Shown here piece after piece: positions 17,500 through 26,884 of a DNA stretch of 50,741 nucleotides (its first letter is position 1; each line of letters opens with the position of its first letter). The stretch comes from Trichormus sp. NMC-1 (GTDB taxonomy: Bacteria; Cyanobacteriota; Cyanobacteriia; Cyanobacteriales; Nostocaceae), in NCBI RefSeq assembly GCF_001858025.1, contig NZ_LZQD01000005.1, positions 67,690-118,430 on the forward strand, written 5' to 3'. The notes under the pieces were generated by a model. It saw only the letters and a program-made list of their open reading frames with translations, did no database searches and had not been told where the DNA came from. The position numbers were made by a program, and so were the translations under genes.

Positions 17500-18072
17500 T
17501 TAGTGTAATGATTTATTGCGGTCTATTGCCATTAGCCAGCAATCCTGATGTTTTCCCTCGTGCAGTTCATAGGAGGGTAACAGCTTAATTTTCACAAACC
17601 CTGATTTTTCATAGCAGCGGATAGCGCGGGGATTTTTTACACTTGGATCAATTACTATTCTAACAGCTTGTAGTTCTGTAAAAATGAACTCTACGGCTGA
17701 TGAAAGCACTTGTGTACCAATTCCTAGATTCCAATATTGAGTTTCGCCGATAAATAAGTCAATTCCATAGACATTATCTGTATTTTCTAAACAATACATT
17801 TGTCTAATTTCTTCTGGTATTTGATTGAGGCAATAATATTGTAAATAACCAATATCCTGATTTTTATAGGAGAAGATACAGGGAATTACAGGTTCTTCTC
17901 CCTGAGTTCTCGGTTGATAGGTGGCAATAACTTTTTCTAGGTAATGAGGATCATCTCGTCCTCCATAATATTTTAATACTTGCTCATCTGTCCGCCATTT
18001 TTCCATTAACTCATAATCATAAAGATTATCTTGCATAGGACGAAGTTTAATTTCGTTTTGAATAATTAGCAT
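17500..18072 (-). CDS. GNAT-family N-acetyltransferase, AAC(6')-like
   Basis: 190 aa from ATG 18070-18072; a TTG two codons upstream at 18078 is a less likely start. The acetyl-CoA-binding region shows YWNLGIGTQVLSSAVEF, equivalent to the GNAT R/Q-x-x-G-x-G/A motif, and the C-terminal half has NPRAIRCYEKSGF. The layout, with GIDLFIGETQYWNLGIGT and the N-terminal EKWRTDEQVLKYYGG, is close to aminoglycoside 6'-N-acetyltransferases and related lysine/siderophore acetyltransferases. Whether it acts on an aminoglycoside is not shown by sequence, and many chromosomal homologues do not. It lies 41 nt downstream of the oxidoreductase gene start and is transcribed toward it. Confidence 0.85.
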   Translation of the reverse strand: MLIIQNEIKLRPMQDNLYDYELMEKWRTDEQVLKYYGGRDDPHYLEKVIATYQPRTQGEEPVIPCIFSYKNQDIGYLQYYCLNQIPEEIRQMYCLENTDNVYGIDLFIGETQYWNLGIGTQVLSSAVEFIFTELQAVRIVIDPSVKNPRAIRCYEKSGFVKIKLLPSYELHEGKHQDCWLMAIDRNKSLH

Positions 18073-18124
18073 ATTCAAGATTTCTATAGAAAAAACGGTC
18101 TACATAAATTATAAACCGTCTAAT

Positions 18125-18212
18125 AATTTTTGTAGGTTGGCGTAGGCAGTCGCAACCCCATAAAAGTCCGTAAATGTTGGGTTTCCTTCCGTCAACCCAA
18201 CCTACAAAAATT
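18125..18212. repeat. Inverted-repeat element with 16-bp perfect arms
   Basis: AATTTTTGTAGGTTGG (18125-18140) is exactly complementary to CCAACCTACAAAAATT (18197-18212). The interior holds a nested pair, CGCAACCCC and GTTGGGTTTC. It is 88 bp long and non-coding, typical of small dispersed cyanobacterial repeats. It lies between two minus-strand genes and could form a long hairpin in the read-through transcript. Confidence 0.8.
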
Positions 18213-18285
18213 AATTGCCAAGGGAAAATGCCCATTTGACAATATTTTTATTGGCATCTGATGTAAAAAATACAGATTATTCACA

Positions 18286-19917
18286 TTACCAAGTTACACG
18301 TTCTTGCCATTTTTCTAAGGTTTTCACACTAATTCCTGGGACTTTTTCTACATCTTGTAAGGATGTAAATTTTTGCTGTTGACGAGCAATAATTATCCTT
18401 TCGGCTAATTTCTTACCTACACCTGGGAGAGTTTCTAATTCTTCCTGGGTTGCTGTGTTGAGATTGATTGTTGTAGTTTCTAACTTTTCCAAAGATGTAG
18501 GAGTTTTAATTTGGGGACATTTTTTGACTTCTGCATCAATTTTAGCTTGAATTCTTGGCGGTAAACCTGGTTTGATATTTGTATAAAGTCGATTAAATTC
18601 ACGTTGATAATGAGCCGCTACTGTAGGATTTTCAATGACTAGTAAAGTTTCATCATTACCATGATTAGCTGCTTCTGACCAATTATGTGAACCTGTAATT
18701 ACGGTTTGGTTATCAACGACAGCAAATTTATGATGTAAAACATCTCCTTTGGCTAATGTGGGAACTCCAACTGTAGAAATAGGATTTTTCCAAAGACGGT
18801 TATCAATTTCATATTTACAGTTATCACTGACAGCAATTCCCATCATATCTAAAGCTTCACTATAGAAACGATAGGCAAATTGTGGTTCAATTAAAGCCCG
18901 AATTTGTACATTTTGATGATGACGATTTTCTAAAATATTGGCTAATTGTTGATCTGAAAATACAAATAATGCCATATCTATAGATTGAGTGGCTGTATCC
19001 AAGGTTTTACCAATTAACCCATTGCTAGTATTACTCCAAATCTGAGTTGCTGAAGTCGGTGAAAAATGTACGGTAATTTTATTATTAGCTAAAGTGATTT
19101 GTTTGGGTAAACGCAGCGGCTTTTTCACACCAAATATACTATCTGGTTTTCCTCCTGCTCCATCACCCCACATGATGTTAAACTCTTCTGTAAATAAAGT
19201 CGCTAATTCGGGACTATCTATTCTTAATAAGTTGTTGGCGTTTCCTAAACTGCTGGGATTTGTAAAATCACCGAAAGTATCGCTTAAGGTAAAATTAGCA
19301 GAAGTAATAATCACAAAGCGATTATCTACGATTACAAATTTATGGTGCATTAAACTGCTACCTTTGGAACCATCGGCGGTATCATCTATCCAGGGTATTT
19401 TGGCATTTTGGATAATGGCTAAAGCATCTCGTTGACTAATTTCTTCAGGTGTGATTTGATTGTCTTGGTTGATATCAACAAATTTACGAAATTCTTGATG
19501 TCGGTCTTGTTGTCTTTTTGCTAATTTCTGGATTTCTGCTGGTGTGAAATTACTCAAAGGACGAGAATAGTTATTCTCTAAAATTATTCTCACTTTTACC
19601 CCAGATTTATGTTTAGCAGCTAGGGCTTGAGCAATTTTGGGTAAACGCAATTCTTGTATTGCTACGTCTACAGTAGATGTGGCTTGGGAAATAACATCAA
19701 CAATCTGTGTTTCTAAGTCATCTCCTAAGCGGGTTTGTTGACGGTAAGCTTCCTGATATTCTGAAGATTGGGAATGATTAAAGTAAACTTGAATTAATGG
19801 ATCTTGGGGTAATGGCGCTAAACGCTGATTTGAAGACTGGACTTTTTGACAACCAAAAAGAGTGAAGATTAATAAAAAAATATAAGATAAATATCTTTGA
19901 TGAGGGAAAATAGACAC
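18286..19917 (-). CDS. Lipoprotein with two phospholipase D motifs, an EF-hand loop and a C-terminal HhH domain
   Basis: 543 aa, GTG start at 19915-19917. An N-terminal hydrophobic signal ends in LFGC (Cys23), a lipobox, suggesting an exported lipoprotein. PLD half-site 1 is HHKFVIVDN near 191 followed by SANFT; half-site 2 is HHKFAVVDN near 406 followed by GSHNWS. Both keep H-x-K-x4-D, so the site looks active. Between them, DINQDNQITPEE (about 148-159) is a canonical 12-residue EF-hand calcium loop. The last 60 residues (INLNTATQEELETLPGVGKKLAERI) are a ComEA-like helix-hairpin-helix, which binds DNA non-specifically. Together this suggests an extracytoplasmic nuclease rather than a lipase. 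Substrate and location are inferred. Confidence 0.9.
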   Translation of the reverse strand: MSIFPHQRYLSYIFLLIFTLFGCQKVQSSNQRLAPLPQDPLIQVYFNHSQSSEYQEAYRQQTRLGDDLETQIVDVISQATSTVDVAIQELRLPKIAQALAAKHKSGVKVRIILENNYSRPLSNFTPAEIQKLAKRQQDRHQEFRKFVDINQDNQITPEEISQRDALAIIQNAKIPWIDDTADGSKGSSLMHHKFVIVDNRFVIITSANFTLSDTFGDFTNPSSLGNANNLLRIDSPELATLFTEEFNIMWGDGAGGKPDSIFGVKKPLRLPKQITLANNKITVHFSPTSATQIWSNTSNGLIGKTLDTATQSIDMALFVFSDQQLANILENRHHQNVQIRALIEPQFAYRFYSEALDMMGIAVSDNCKYEIDNRLWKNPISTVGVPTLAKGDVLHHKFAVVDNQTVITGSHNWSEAANHGNDETLLVIENPTVAAHYQREFNRLYTNIKPGLPPRIQAKIDAEVKKCPQIKTPTSLEKLETTTINLNTATQEELETLPGVGKKLAERIIIARQQQKFTSLQDVEKVPGISVKTLEKWQERVTW

Positions 19918-20229
19918 GGTAATCTGATAAAAGTGAATTAAGGGTTAACGTTTTTATTATTCCCCAAAAGGTGTATGTCGAATTATATAGAAAACCCACT
20001 GCGTCAAAATGGAATAGATCCGCATTGAGGACTAACTCAGTAATACGGAGATGGGAAAATTATTCTTTGATATACTGCAAACGGCTTAAAACTTGACCCC
20101 TCTCCAAACCTCTCCCCGTCCACGGGGAGAGGCTTAGAACCTAGTTTTTTAGTCAAGAGAAAGTAAAATTCTTAACCGTTTTGAGTATAAATAAATAGGC
20201 GAACATGGTATAACTCAATTATTGATTTT
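19918..20229. other. Divergent intergenic region with a CG-rich hairpin repeat
   Basis: About 310 bp between the PLD lipoprotein gene and the cysteine desulfurase gene. CCTCTCCCCG (20109-20118) pairs with CGGGGAGAGG (20123-20132) around a 4-nt loop; it is a dispersed cyanobacterial repeat. No gene is supported. Promoters of both divergent genes must be here. Confidence 0.55.
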
Positions 20230-21396
20230 ATGCAAATATATTTAGATTACAGTGCAACTACTCCTACTCGTCCAGAAGCGATCGCCATCATGCAAGCAGT
20301 TCTCTCCCAAGAATGGGGTAATCCTTCCAGTTTACATGAATGGGGCAACCGTTCAGCCTTGGTTCTGGAACAGGCGAGAATGCAAGTTGCAGGATTAATT
20401 AACGCCATTCCTGAATCAATTATCTTTACTTCTGGGGGAACGGAAGCAGATAATTTAGCCATTATGGGGATAGCGCGATGTTACAGTGTCCCCCAACATA
20501 TGATTATTTCTAGTGTGGAACATTCTGCGATCGCTGAACCGACAAGAATGTTAGAAAGTTGGGGTTGGGATGTAACCCGGTTGGGTGTTGATCATCAAGG
20601 TAGAGTCAATCCCCTAGATTTAAAAGCAGCTTTGCGTCATAACACGGTTTTAGTCTCCGTGATTTACGGACAAAGTGAAGTCGGGACAGTACAACCGATT
20701 GCAGAATTGGGTAAAATTGCTAAAATACATGGTGCTTTATTTCACACAGATGCAGTCCAAGTTGCTGGACGTTTACCTATAGATGTGCAGACTTTACCTG
20801 TAGATTTACTAAGTCTATCTAGTCATAAACTATATGGTGCTTTGGGTGCTGGGGCGTTGTATGTGCGTCCCGGTGTGGATTTAATGCCTTTGGTGGGGGG
20901 AGGTGGACAAGAAAGAGGAATGCGTTCGGGTACACAAGCAACACCTGCTATTGCGAGTTTTGGGGTAGCTGCGGAATTAGCAGCGCAAGAATTGGTGGGG
21001 GAAAGGTTAAGATTGATCGGATTGCGCGATCGCTTATTTTCTCTTTTAGCAGATGTTCCCGGTTTAGTTCCTACGGGTGATTTAATTCACCGTCTTCCTC
21101 ATCATCTCAGTTTTTATTTAAAATACGCCGACGGGGAAAAAATCAGCGGGAAAACATTGGTACGTCAGCTAAACTTGGCGGGAATTGGTATTAGTGCCGG
21201 TGCTGCTTGTCATAGTGGTAAATTAAGCCCTAGTCCGATTTTATTAGCAATGGGTTATTCTGAAAAAGCGGCTTTGTCAGGAATTCGGTTGACATTGGGA
21301 AAACAGACTACAGCAGCTGATATTGATTGGACAGCGATGGTGTTGAAACAAGTTTTGCAGAGATTGATGCCGGATTTATCTTTAGTAAAATATTAA
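20230..21396 (+). CDS. Cysteine desulfurase (NifS/IscS family)
   Basis: 388 aa, typical for class V PLP-dependent cysteine desulfurases, which take sulfur from L-cysteine for Fe-S clusters, thiamine or tRNA thiolation. Visible features are DYSATTP at residues 5-11, TSGGTEADN near 67 (PLP phosphate), the PLP Lys near 200 in SLSSHKLYGALGAG, and the active Cys near 327 in ISAGAACHSGKLSPSP. The short loop around this Cys and the RSGTQ motif near 236 put it in the NifS/IscS group. Start ATG 20230; no nearby scaffold gene. It is not in a nif cluster here, so I give no symbol. Confidence 0.95.
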   Translation: MQIYLDYSATTPTRPEAIAIMQAVLSQEWGNPSSLHEWGNRSALVLEQARMQVAGLINAIPESIIFTSGGTEADNLAIMGIARCYSVPQHMIISSVEHSAIAEPTRMLESWGWDVTRLGVDHQGRVNPLDLKAALRHNTVLVSVIYGQSEVGTVQPIAELGKIAKIHGALFHTDAVQVAGRLPIDVQTLPVDLLSLSSHKLYGALGAGALYVRPGVDLMPLVGGGGQERGMRSGTQATPAIASFGVAAELAAQELVGERLRLIGLRDRLFSLLADVPGLVPTGDLIHRLPHHLSFYLKYADGEKISGKTLVRQLNLAGIGISAGAACHSGKLSPSPILLAMGYSEKAALSGIRLTLGKQTTAADIDWTAMVLKQVLQRLMPDLSLVKY

Positions 21397-21442
21397 ATCT
21401 AATAGACATCGACCTTTCTTTAAATATGCGTGACCTAAAACC

Positions 21443-21476
21443 ATTGTAGAGACGTTCCATGGAACGTCTCTACAAT
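21443..21476. repeat. 34-bp perfect palindrome
   Basis: The 34 bases are a perfect palindrome with no loop; the left arm reads ATTGTAGAGACGTTCC and the centre is AT. It lies between the cysteine desulfurase stop and the DUF1995 start. A related imperfect hairpin (TGTAGAGA / TCTCTACA) is at 22277-22306, after the DUF1995 gene. No T-tract follows. It belongs to a dispersed repeat family and may act as an RNA hairpin at gene ends. Confidence 0.9.
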
Positions 21477-21530
21477 ATTTACCACCAGATGTCTAATATT
21501 GATCAAGAGACTTTATCGAATATCTAAATT

Positions 21531-22265
21531 ATGCCAGAACTACCCAAAACTTTAGAAGATGCGATCGCCCAATCCCGTGAAGCTGTAAAATCTGCTTTAG
21601 CTGATGGCATGACTCGCATTCAAGTTGATTTTCTGTTTCCCGAACTCAAATTTATGCCAGTTGCAGCACAATTTCTGCCTGTGTTGGCTGAATATGAATC
21701 CCGTCTGAAAGTCTTTTTTGCTGATGCGGGTGCAGCTGCTTTAGCCCGTCGAGATTGGCAAGATGTACCATTTAAAATTGAAGATATTGGTACAGGTAGG
21801 GCTGCTTCTTTACAAACCAAAATTCAGCCAGAAGATGAAATTTTCCTCTTTATCGCCCCAACTTCCGTAGAAGTACCGCAAATAGAAAAGCTATGTGAAG
21901 TAATTGGTACACGCCCTTTCATCATGTTAAACCCTCGTCTCGAAGATTCGGGTGTCGTCGGTATTGGTTACGCTGCTAGGGAAACCCGTCGCCGTTTCAT
22001 CAGCACCATTGAATCTTGCTATTACCTTCGCCCTGTTGATGAAGAAAGCGCCGTTTTGCGTAGCTATCCTGGACAGTGGGAAGTATGGTTAGAAATTGAA
22101 GGCGAATATCAAAAAATCGCCGAACTACCAAAAAGACCGGCAGGTGATGAGTTAGATATGATTCTCATGAAGGGACAACCGATAAACTCCACAGATGGAA
22201 CACCTGCAAAAAAACCCAGTGTGTTTAAGAGTTTGCAACGGTTTATCAAAGCTTTGAGTAATTAA
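21531..22265 (+). CDS. DUF1995 family protein (LPA3-like)
   Basis: 244 aa, spanning the whole DUF1995 domain. The N-terminus PKTLEDAIAQSREAVKSAL and the stretch IQVDFLFPELKF are typical of the family, found in cyanobacteria and chloroplasts. The plant member LPA3 takes part in photosystem II assembly; the cyanobacterial role is not established. There is no signal peptide or membrane segment. The last 25 residues are basic and low in conservation. ATG at 21531; the cysteine desulfurase gene ends 134 nt upstream on the same strand, and a palindrome separates them, so co-transcription is uncertain. Confidence 0.9.
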   Translation: MPELPKTLEDAIAQSREAVKSALADGMTRIQVDFLFPELKFMPVAAQFLPVLAEYESRLKVFFADAGAAALARRDWQDVPFKIEDIGTGRAASLQTKIQPEDEIFLFIAPTSVEVPQIEKLCEVIGTRPFIMLNPRLEDSGVVGIGYAARETRRRFISTIESCYYLRPVDEESAVLRSYPGQWEVWLEIEGEYQKIAELPKRPAGDELDMILMKGQPINSTDGTPAKKPSVFKSLQRFIKALSN

Positions 22266-22276
22266 GGGTCGGAAAA

Positions 22277-22306
22277 TGTAGAGATGTTTCCTGAAAAGTC
22301 TCTACA
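22277..22306 (+). repeat. Imperfect hairpin related to the 21443-21476 palindrome
   Basis: TGTAGAGA (22277-22284) pairs with TCTCTACA (22299-22306). It is a degenerate member of the same family, 12 nt after the DUF1995 stop codon. No T-tract. Confidence 0.6.
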
Positions 22307-22311
22307 ATATA

Positions 22312-22456
22312 GGGACTTCCAAATAAAAAAATCCCCAATCTGTAGGGTGGGTTAGCGCAGCGTAACCCACCATTATCCCCTAAATTTATGGTGGGTTACG
22401 GACTACCGTCCTAACTCACCCTACGATTTTTGGGTAATTTATTTTTTGGTGTTCCC
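22312..22456. repeat. MITE-like element, family B, with a nested repeat inside
   Basis: Begins GGGACTTCCAAATAAAAAAA and ends AATTTATTTTTTGGTGTTCCC. Its interior differs from the other copies: it contains an inverted-repeat unit (GTAGGGTGGGTTA near 22341, ATGGTGGGTTACGG near 22387, CACCCTACG near 22417), apparently a second small element inserted in the first. Non-coding. Confidence 0.75.
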
Positions 22457-22508
22457 ATAGCAATCCTATTTGAGTTGAAAAAGCCCTAATTACGAATTAC
22501 GAATTATT

Positions 22509-25364
22509 CTAATTCCCTTGTAATGGTGCGTTTAAGGTTTTCTCAATGCGATCGCGCGTTTCTAATAGAAAAGCTTTGGTATATTCATCTTCAGAATTAA
22601 CTCTTCTGAGTTTGCTATTCAATTGTTGGAGTTTATACCAAGCTAAAGTCCGAGCATCTTCTGGTACACCTTCTTTCCGCAACACCATAGCCATCAACAG
22701 ATTCAGGTATTCCCGTTGTAAACCTCGCCGCAAACTAGAAATTTTTAATTTACCTTTGGGTTGTAAAACTTCCGTCCAAATTCCATTTTGCAAAGTATCG
22801 AATAACTCAGGTAAAGTCAATGATTGCCCAGCTTTACTTTTCAATTCAATATCCTTGAGACGAGAAAGGCGATCGCCTGAAAGTAAATCCCCCAACACAG
22901 CACTCTGAACAAACAACACCAAATTATGAATTGGATAATCTAAACGTCCCGTTTTCGGATTACTACCCCAATGTCGCCATCGAGAAGGTGCTAATTTATT
23001 CAGCAATTCTGGAGAAAAATTCAGCGCATCTTCAGCAAACACATATTTTTGTAATGTTCCTAATGCCTGCCTTTGTTGTTCTACTGGAACTGCTACAAAA
23101 GGCAATTTGCCCTTTCCTTGATTGGGATGAACTCGATAAAAAGACTGTCCACCAATGTATTTACTAGTATAGAATAACTGCTGTAAATAATTACCTAATA
23201 CAGTTTCAAAGCGATCGCTTAAATCACTATAACTTTCTCCCGCTATTGGATAACCCTGATTTAAACGTTGCCACATCAGACGGGAATTATCCAACTGCCA
23301 TTGAGAATAAACCAGCACATTGCCGCTATTATCCCAAGCCCCCGAAGTCGGATCAATATCAGATGTATCCTCATCAGGAGAATAACTCAACTCTGGTTTT
23401 ACTGATTGTTCAGCAATTTTATCTAAAAATGGTTTTTCCGCAATAGGAGTTTTCGCGTCAGAGGGACTGTAGCCATACTGAATTGCCCAGTCATCATAAG
23501 TTCCCACCATACTGGGAAAATAATCTCCCTGCTGCGTACCTTGGGGGGCAATATTGGGGGGAATATAATCCATTACCGATGATGTCAAGCCTTTGCTACG
23601 GCTAATTTCTACATTATTCATCTCCTCTGGTGCTAAGAGGGTACTACCACGAAAATTGTGCCGTAAACCTAAAGTATGACCAACTTCATGAGCAATAATT
23701 AAACGTAAATATTGATGAATATAATCTTGCACCTGCTCTTTGGTCGGAGTAATATTTGGCAATAGTGACATCGCCAGCGAACCATAAGCAAATTGGTTAG
23801 CAGATTCTATTCCGTAGCATAAATCATACTCTCCTGCTAGTTTGGATAAATTACCTAATAATCCTTTAGCAGTTTTATCACCTTTGTTACAAAGCAGACG
23901 ATTTTGAATCAATGCTGATAAGGAAGTACGAGTTTGTGTTTGGTTAGGTAAAACAATTTGACGATAATCCTTTTTTAATACCCTGACAAAACTAGCATCT
24001 ACGAGAATATCTGCATCTAAAATTTCTCCAGTTAAAGGATTACTACGAGATGGCCCCATCGCAAAATATCCATCTACAGTATTAATCCAGCGGATTGTAT
24101 TGTAACGAACGTCCGCTGCATCCCATGTGGCATTATCTGGCATTTGTCGGACTTCGATTGCATCTTTAAATCCCGCTTTTAAAAAGGCTTGATTCCACAT
24201 CAAGACACCTTCTTTAATTGCACTCCGGTACTCCAAAGGTACAGCATTATCAATCCAGAAAACTATCGGTTTTTTGGGTGGAGAAATTTCTGCTTTGGGA
24301 TCTTGTTTTTCTAAATTCCAGCGATTAATGTAACGCACAAAAGGATCATTACGATCATCTGTGGATAAATCTTGATAAGCGGTGAGGAAATAACCCACTC
24401 TATCGTCTGCTAACCGGGGTTGATAATTATTTTTAGGTAGTTCGGAAAGGCTGTAATGAACTCGCAGAGTAAAGCCCCGATTATCAGGTAGCACATTAAA
24501 ATTTTGGTTTTGATTATTGCTACTTTTACCACTGCTAGAAAAATTGAAAACCGATTCAATTTCTACATTTCCTGGAAAAACTTTAGCATTGCCAAAATAG
24601 TTTTGGTCAGGACTAGCAGCCAATTCTAAACCCGCAGATAATCCAGCTAAATCTGTCAGCAGCAATTCACCTAAATCAATGAGAACGGTTTTGCGTTCTG
24701 GATTAATACTTTTAATTGGGATAGTATAGAGAATAGAGTCACTAAAAGACCGGGCCAGCGATCGCGCTTGGGGGTCTCCTTCACGGGTACGAAAATTAAC
24801 ATTACGAACTACAAATTGTAAGTTATTATCTACTCGTTGGAAATAAAATAAAAAATCTTGCAATGGCATACCACTGTAAATACCTCTTTCACCAATCCCC
24901 GATTCTAAGGTGGCTGTAGCTAAGAAGTTTTTCTGTAGTTGCTCTGGTTTAATCTCTAAATATATTTTATTTTTCTCTTTTTGGCGATAAAGAGTAAACA
25001 TCCCTTCTAGTTTTTCAGCATCTTTGACTACTTGATTAAATTGCTCTAATTCGTCCGGTTTCGCGGGTTTAGTGGTAGGAGTAGGCTTTTTTGTGGGCTG
25101 ATTAGGAGTTTTAGCAATTTGTAAAAATGGTTGCTGTCTGGCTTTATGTAGATCTTGCACTACCCACATAAAAGGTTGTTTTTGTACTTGTTTATTTTGA
25201 TTAATTACCCATATTTTTGATGTTGGTAATGTGTTCTCAGCCACCTTTACCCCTGCTTCAGTTCCCAGTTTAAGTCGATTGATTGGTAGTGACTTAGCAC
25301 CAGCAGTTCCCATTCCTAAAAACAAACTATGTAACAAAACGATATAAAAGGTTAATTTGTTCAT
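22509..25364 (-). CDS. Secreted zinc-dependent metalloprotease (DUF5117/DUF5118 type)
   Basis: 951 aa with an N-terminal signal peptide (hydrophobic 4-22 ending near AGAKS). It is followed by a Pro/Lys/Thr-rich linker near 90-105, a beta-rich DUF5117-like region, and a metzincin-like catalytic motif HEVGHTLGLRHNF near 558-570, in which the three His bind zinc and the Glu is catalytic. SVMDYIPPN about 30 residues later fits the Met-turn. Family members are large periplasmic or outer-membrane-associated peptidases of unknown substrate. ATG at 25362-25364; monocistronic, divergent from the glycosylase gene. The catalytic residues look intact. Confidence 0.92.
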   Translation of the reverse strand: MNKLTFYIVLLHSLFLGMGTAGAKSLPINRLKLGTEAGVKVAENTLPTSKIWVINQNKQVQKQPFMWVVQDLHKARQQPFLQIAKTPNQPTKKPTPTTKPAKPDELEQFNQVVKDAEKLEGMFTLYRQKEKNKIYLEIKPEQLQKNFLATATLESGIGERGIYSGMPLQDFLFYFQRVDNNLQFVVRNVNFRTREGDPQARSLARSFSDSILYTIPIKSINPERKTVLIDLGELLLTDLAGLSAGLELAASPDQNYFGNAKVFPGNVEIESVFNFSSSGKSSNNQNQNFNVLPDNRGFTLRVHYSLSELPKNNYQPRLADDRVGYFLTAYQDLSTDDRNDPFVRYINRWNLEKQDPKAEISPPKKPIVFWIDNAVPLEYRSAIKEGVLMWNQAFLKAGFKDAIEVRQMPDNATWDAADVRYNTIRWINTVDGYFAMGPSRSNPLTGEILDADILVDASFVRVLKKDYRQIVLPNQTQTRTSLSALIQNRLLCNKGDKTAKGLLGNLSKLAGEYDLCYGIESANQFAYGSLAMSLLPNITPTKEQVQDYIHQYLRLIIAHEVGHTLGLRHNFRGSTLLAPEEMNNVEISRSKGLTSSVMDYIPPNIAPQGTQQGDYFPSMVGTYDDWAIQYGYSPSDAKTPIAEKPFLDKIAEQSVKPELSYSPDEDTSDIDPTSGAWDNSGNVLVYSQWQLDNSRLMWQRLNQGYPIAGESYSDLSDRFETVLGNYLQQLFYTSKYIGGQSFYRVHPNQGKGKLPFVAVPVEQQRQALGTLQKYVFAEDALNFSPELLNKLAPSRWRHWGSNPKTGRLDYPIHNLVLFVQSAVLGDLLSGDRLSRLKDIELKSKAGQSLTLPELFDTLQNGIWTEVLQPKGKLKISSLRRGLQREYLNLLMAMVLRKEGVPEDARTLAWYKLQQLNSKLRRVNSEDEYTKAFLLETRDRIEKTLNAPLQGN

Positions 25365-25593
25365 TCTTTGCCACCCTAAGAAGTCAGTATTCCGGGTTAA
25401 CTTGCTATTGTCCCAAAACTAAGCCTAGATTTCACTTAGCCAATAGTTTAATTTCCGAATACTGGTTATACATCAATTTAATATACACTCAAAAACACAA
25501 CAGAAAATAAATAAAAACCCTAATACTCATATACAATAATATTTAAATAAGCACCTACTTTAGAAAAATTGCCCAGTCAAAATCCCAATTTTC

Positions 25594-26274
25594 ATGAGCA
25601 ACGATACTCAACTTAGCCTTTTTAACGAATCAAGCTTTAACCAAAAAGATCTAATTCCCACAGATTCTAAAATTCCCATTCCTACCGATACTTATGCCAA
25701 GATAGACGATTTGGCACAGCATTGTCGTATCTGCCAACGTTGTGAATTGGGGAAAACTCGCACTCATGCTGTAGTGGGACGTGGTAACTTGCAAGCTACA
25801 ATCATGATTATTGGGGAAGCACCGGGGCAACAAGAAGACGAAACCGGTTTACCATTTGTGGGTAAATCAGGGCAATTACTAGATAAAATTTTGGCATCTG
25901 TAGAATTAAATCCAGATAACGACGTATATATTTGTAATATTGTCAAATGCCGTCCACCAGAAAATCGAGTTCCCACACCCGATGAAATGGCGGCTTGTAA
26001 GCCTTATTTATTAGAACAAATTCGTCTAGTTAATCCGAAAATTATTTTATTAACAGGTGCAACTGCTGTCAAAGCTGTAACAGGCGATAAGCGACAAATT
26101 ACGAAAATTCGCGGTCAATGGCTAGAGTGGTCAGGGCGTTTATGTATGCCGATTTTCCATCCTTCCTACTTGTTGCGTAATCCTTCTAAAGACAAGGGTT
26201 CTCCTAAATGGTTGATGTGGCAGGATATACAGGCAGTGCGGGGGAAGTTTGATGAAATCCGAAATCACGGCTGA
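25594..26274 (+). CDS. Uracil-DNA glycosylase family 4 (4Fe-4S)
   Basis: 226 aa. Uracil-excising base-excision-repair enzyme of the thermostable family 4 type. Four likely 4Fe-4S ligands are Cys47, Cys50 (CQRCEL), Cys119 and Cys135, with the 16-residue spacing seen in the family. Motif A reads GEAPGQQEDETGLPFVG (about 74-90) and motif B HPSYLLRNPS near 190. A short Ser/Thr-rich N-terminal tail of about 35 residues precedes the domain. ATG at 25594. The gene stands between two minus-strand genes and converges with the 197-aa gene. Confidence 0.94.
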   Translation: MSNDTQLSLFNESSFNQKDLIPTDSKIPIPTDTYAKIDDLAQHCRICQRCELGKTRTHAVVGRGNLQATIMIIGEAPGQQEDETGLPFVGKSGQLLDKILASVELNPDNDVYICNIVKCRPPENRVPTPDEMAACKPYLLEQIRLVNPKIILLTGATAVKAVTGDKRQITKIRGQWLEWSGRLCMPIFHPSYLLRNPSKDKGSPKWLMWQDIQAVRGKFDEIRNHG

Positions 26275-26290
26275 TGAAACTTATTTCCAA

Positions 26291-26884
26291 CTATCGCATT
26301 CGCACAGTTCCGGCTTGACAATCGCGTAACCAAAGTTTAACACCTTGAGCGATCGCACCGTTACTACTATCTCTTGCTGGTGCAATAGTTGATTTGGCTG
26401 GATAAGCAGCAGTTTGAGTCAACATCATGACCAAATTCCAACCATTTTTAGTTTTGGTTAAAAACAGTCTGTGAAATTGTTGCAATTCTATCGCTTTTTT
26501 ATTTATATACTGTCGTTCCAAGGTAGTAAAAAAAATCTGCTCAACTCCCTCCGATTCGTATTTGACGGCATCAATACCGGGATTTAAAGGTAGAGATTGA
26601 AACTCCGGTTTACCTGCTGCCAATATATAAGGGAAAATGTCTACACTTCTTCCCAGACGACGGGCGCGTTGGGTGGTACGGTTGGCGTAACTCGGTAAAT
26701 CACGCAACAACTGAGTAGTTATTGTTTCTAAACTTTGCTCAGAACAGAAAAAACCGATTTTTTCATTTTCCCCCTGCCTGCTATCCTGGGGGGTGAGAGT
26801 TTTGGAAAATGCAGGGTAATGAAGGCTATTAGAGATTAAAAGCCAGCAGCTAGAAGTTACAAGCCAGCTGATTCTTGCTTTCAT
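26291..26884 (-). CDS. Exported hypothetical protein, cyanobacterial
   Basis: 197 aa. Residues 1-27 form a signal peptide (hydrophobic core, likely cut after PAFS). The mature part has two Cys (CSEQ near 48 and DCQ near 190) that may form a disulfide, with no known catalytic motif. I recognise it only as a conserved cyanobacterial hypothetical. Its ATG overlaps the stop codon of pyrF by 4 nt (ATGA), so it is translationally coupled to pyrF; a functional link to pyrimidine synthesis is not evident. It converges with the uracil-DNA glycosylase gene. Confidence 0.85.
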   Translation of the reverse strand: MKARISWLVTSSCWLLISNSLHYPAFSKTLTPQDSRQGENEKIGFFCSEQSLETITTQLLRDLPSYANRTTQRARRLGRSVDIFPYILAAGKPEFQSLPLNPGIDAVKYESEGVEQIFFTTLERQYINKKAIELQQFHRLFLTKTKNGWNLVMMLTQTAAYPAKSTIAPARDSSNGAIAQGVKLWLRDCQAGTVRMR

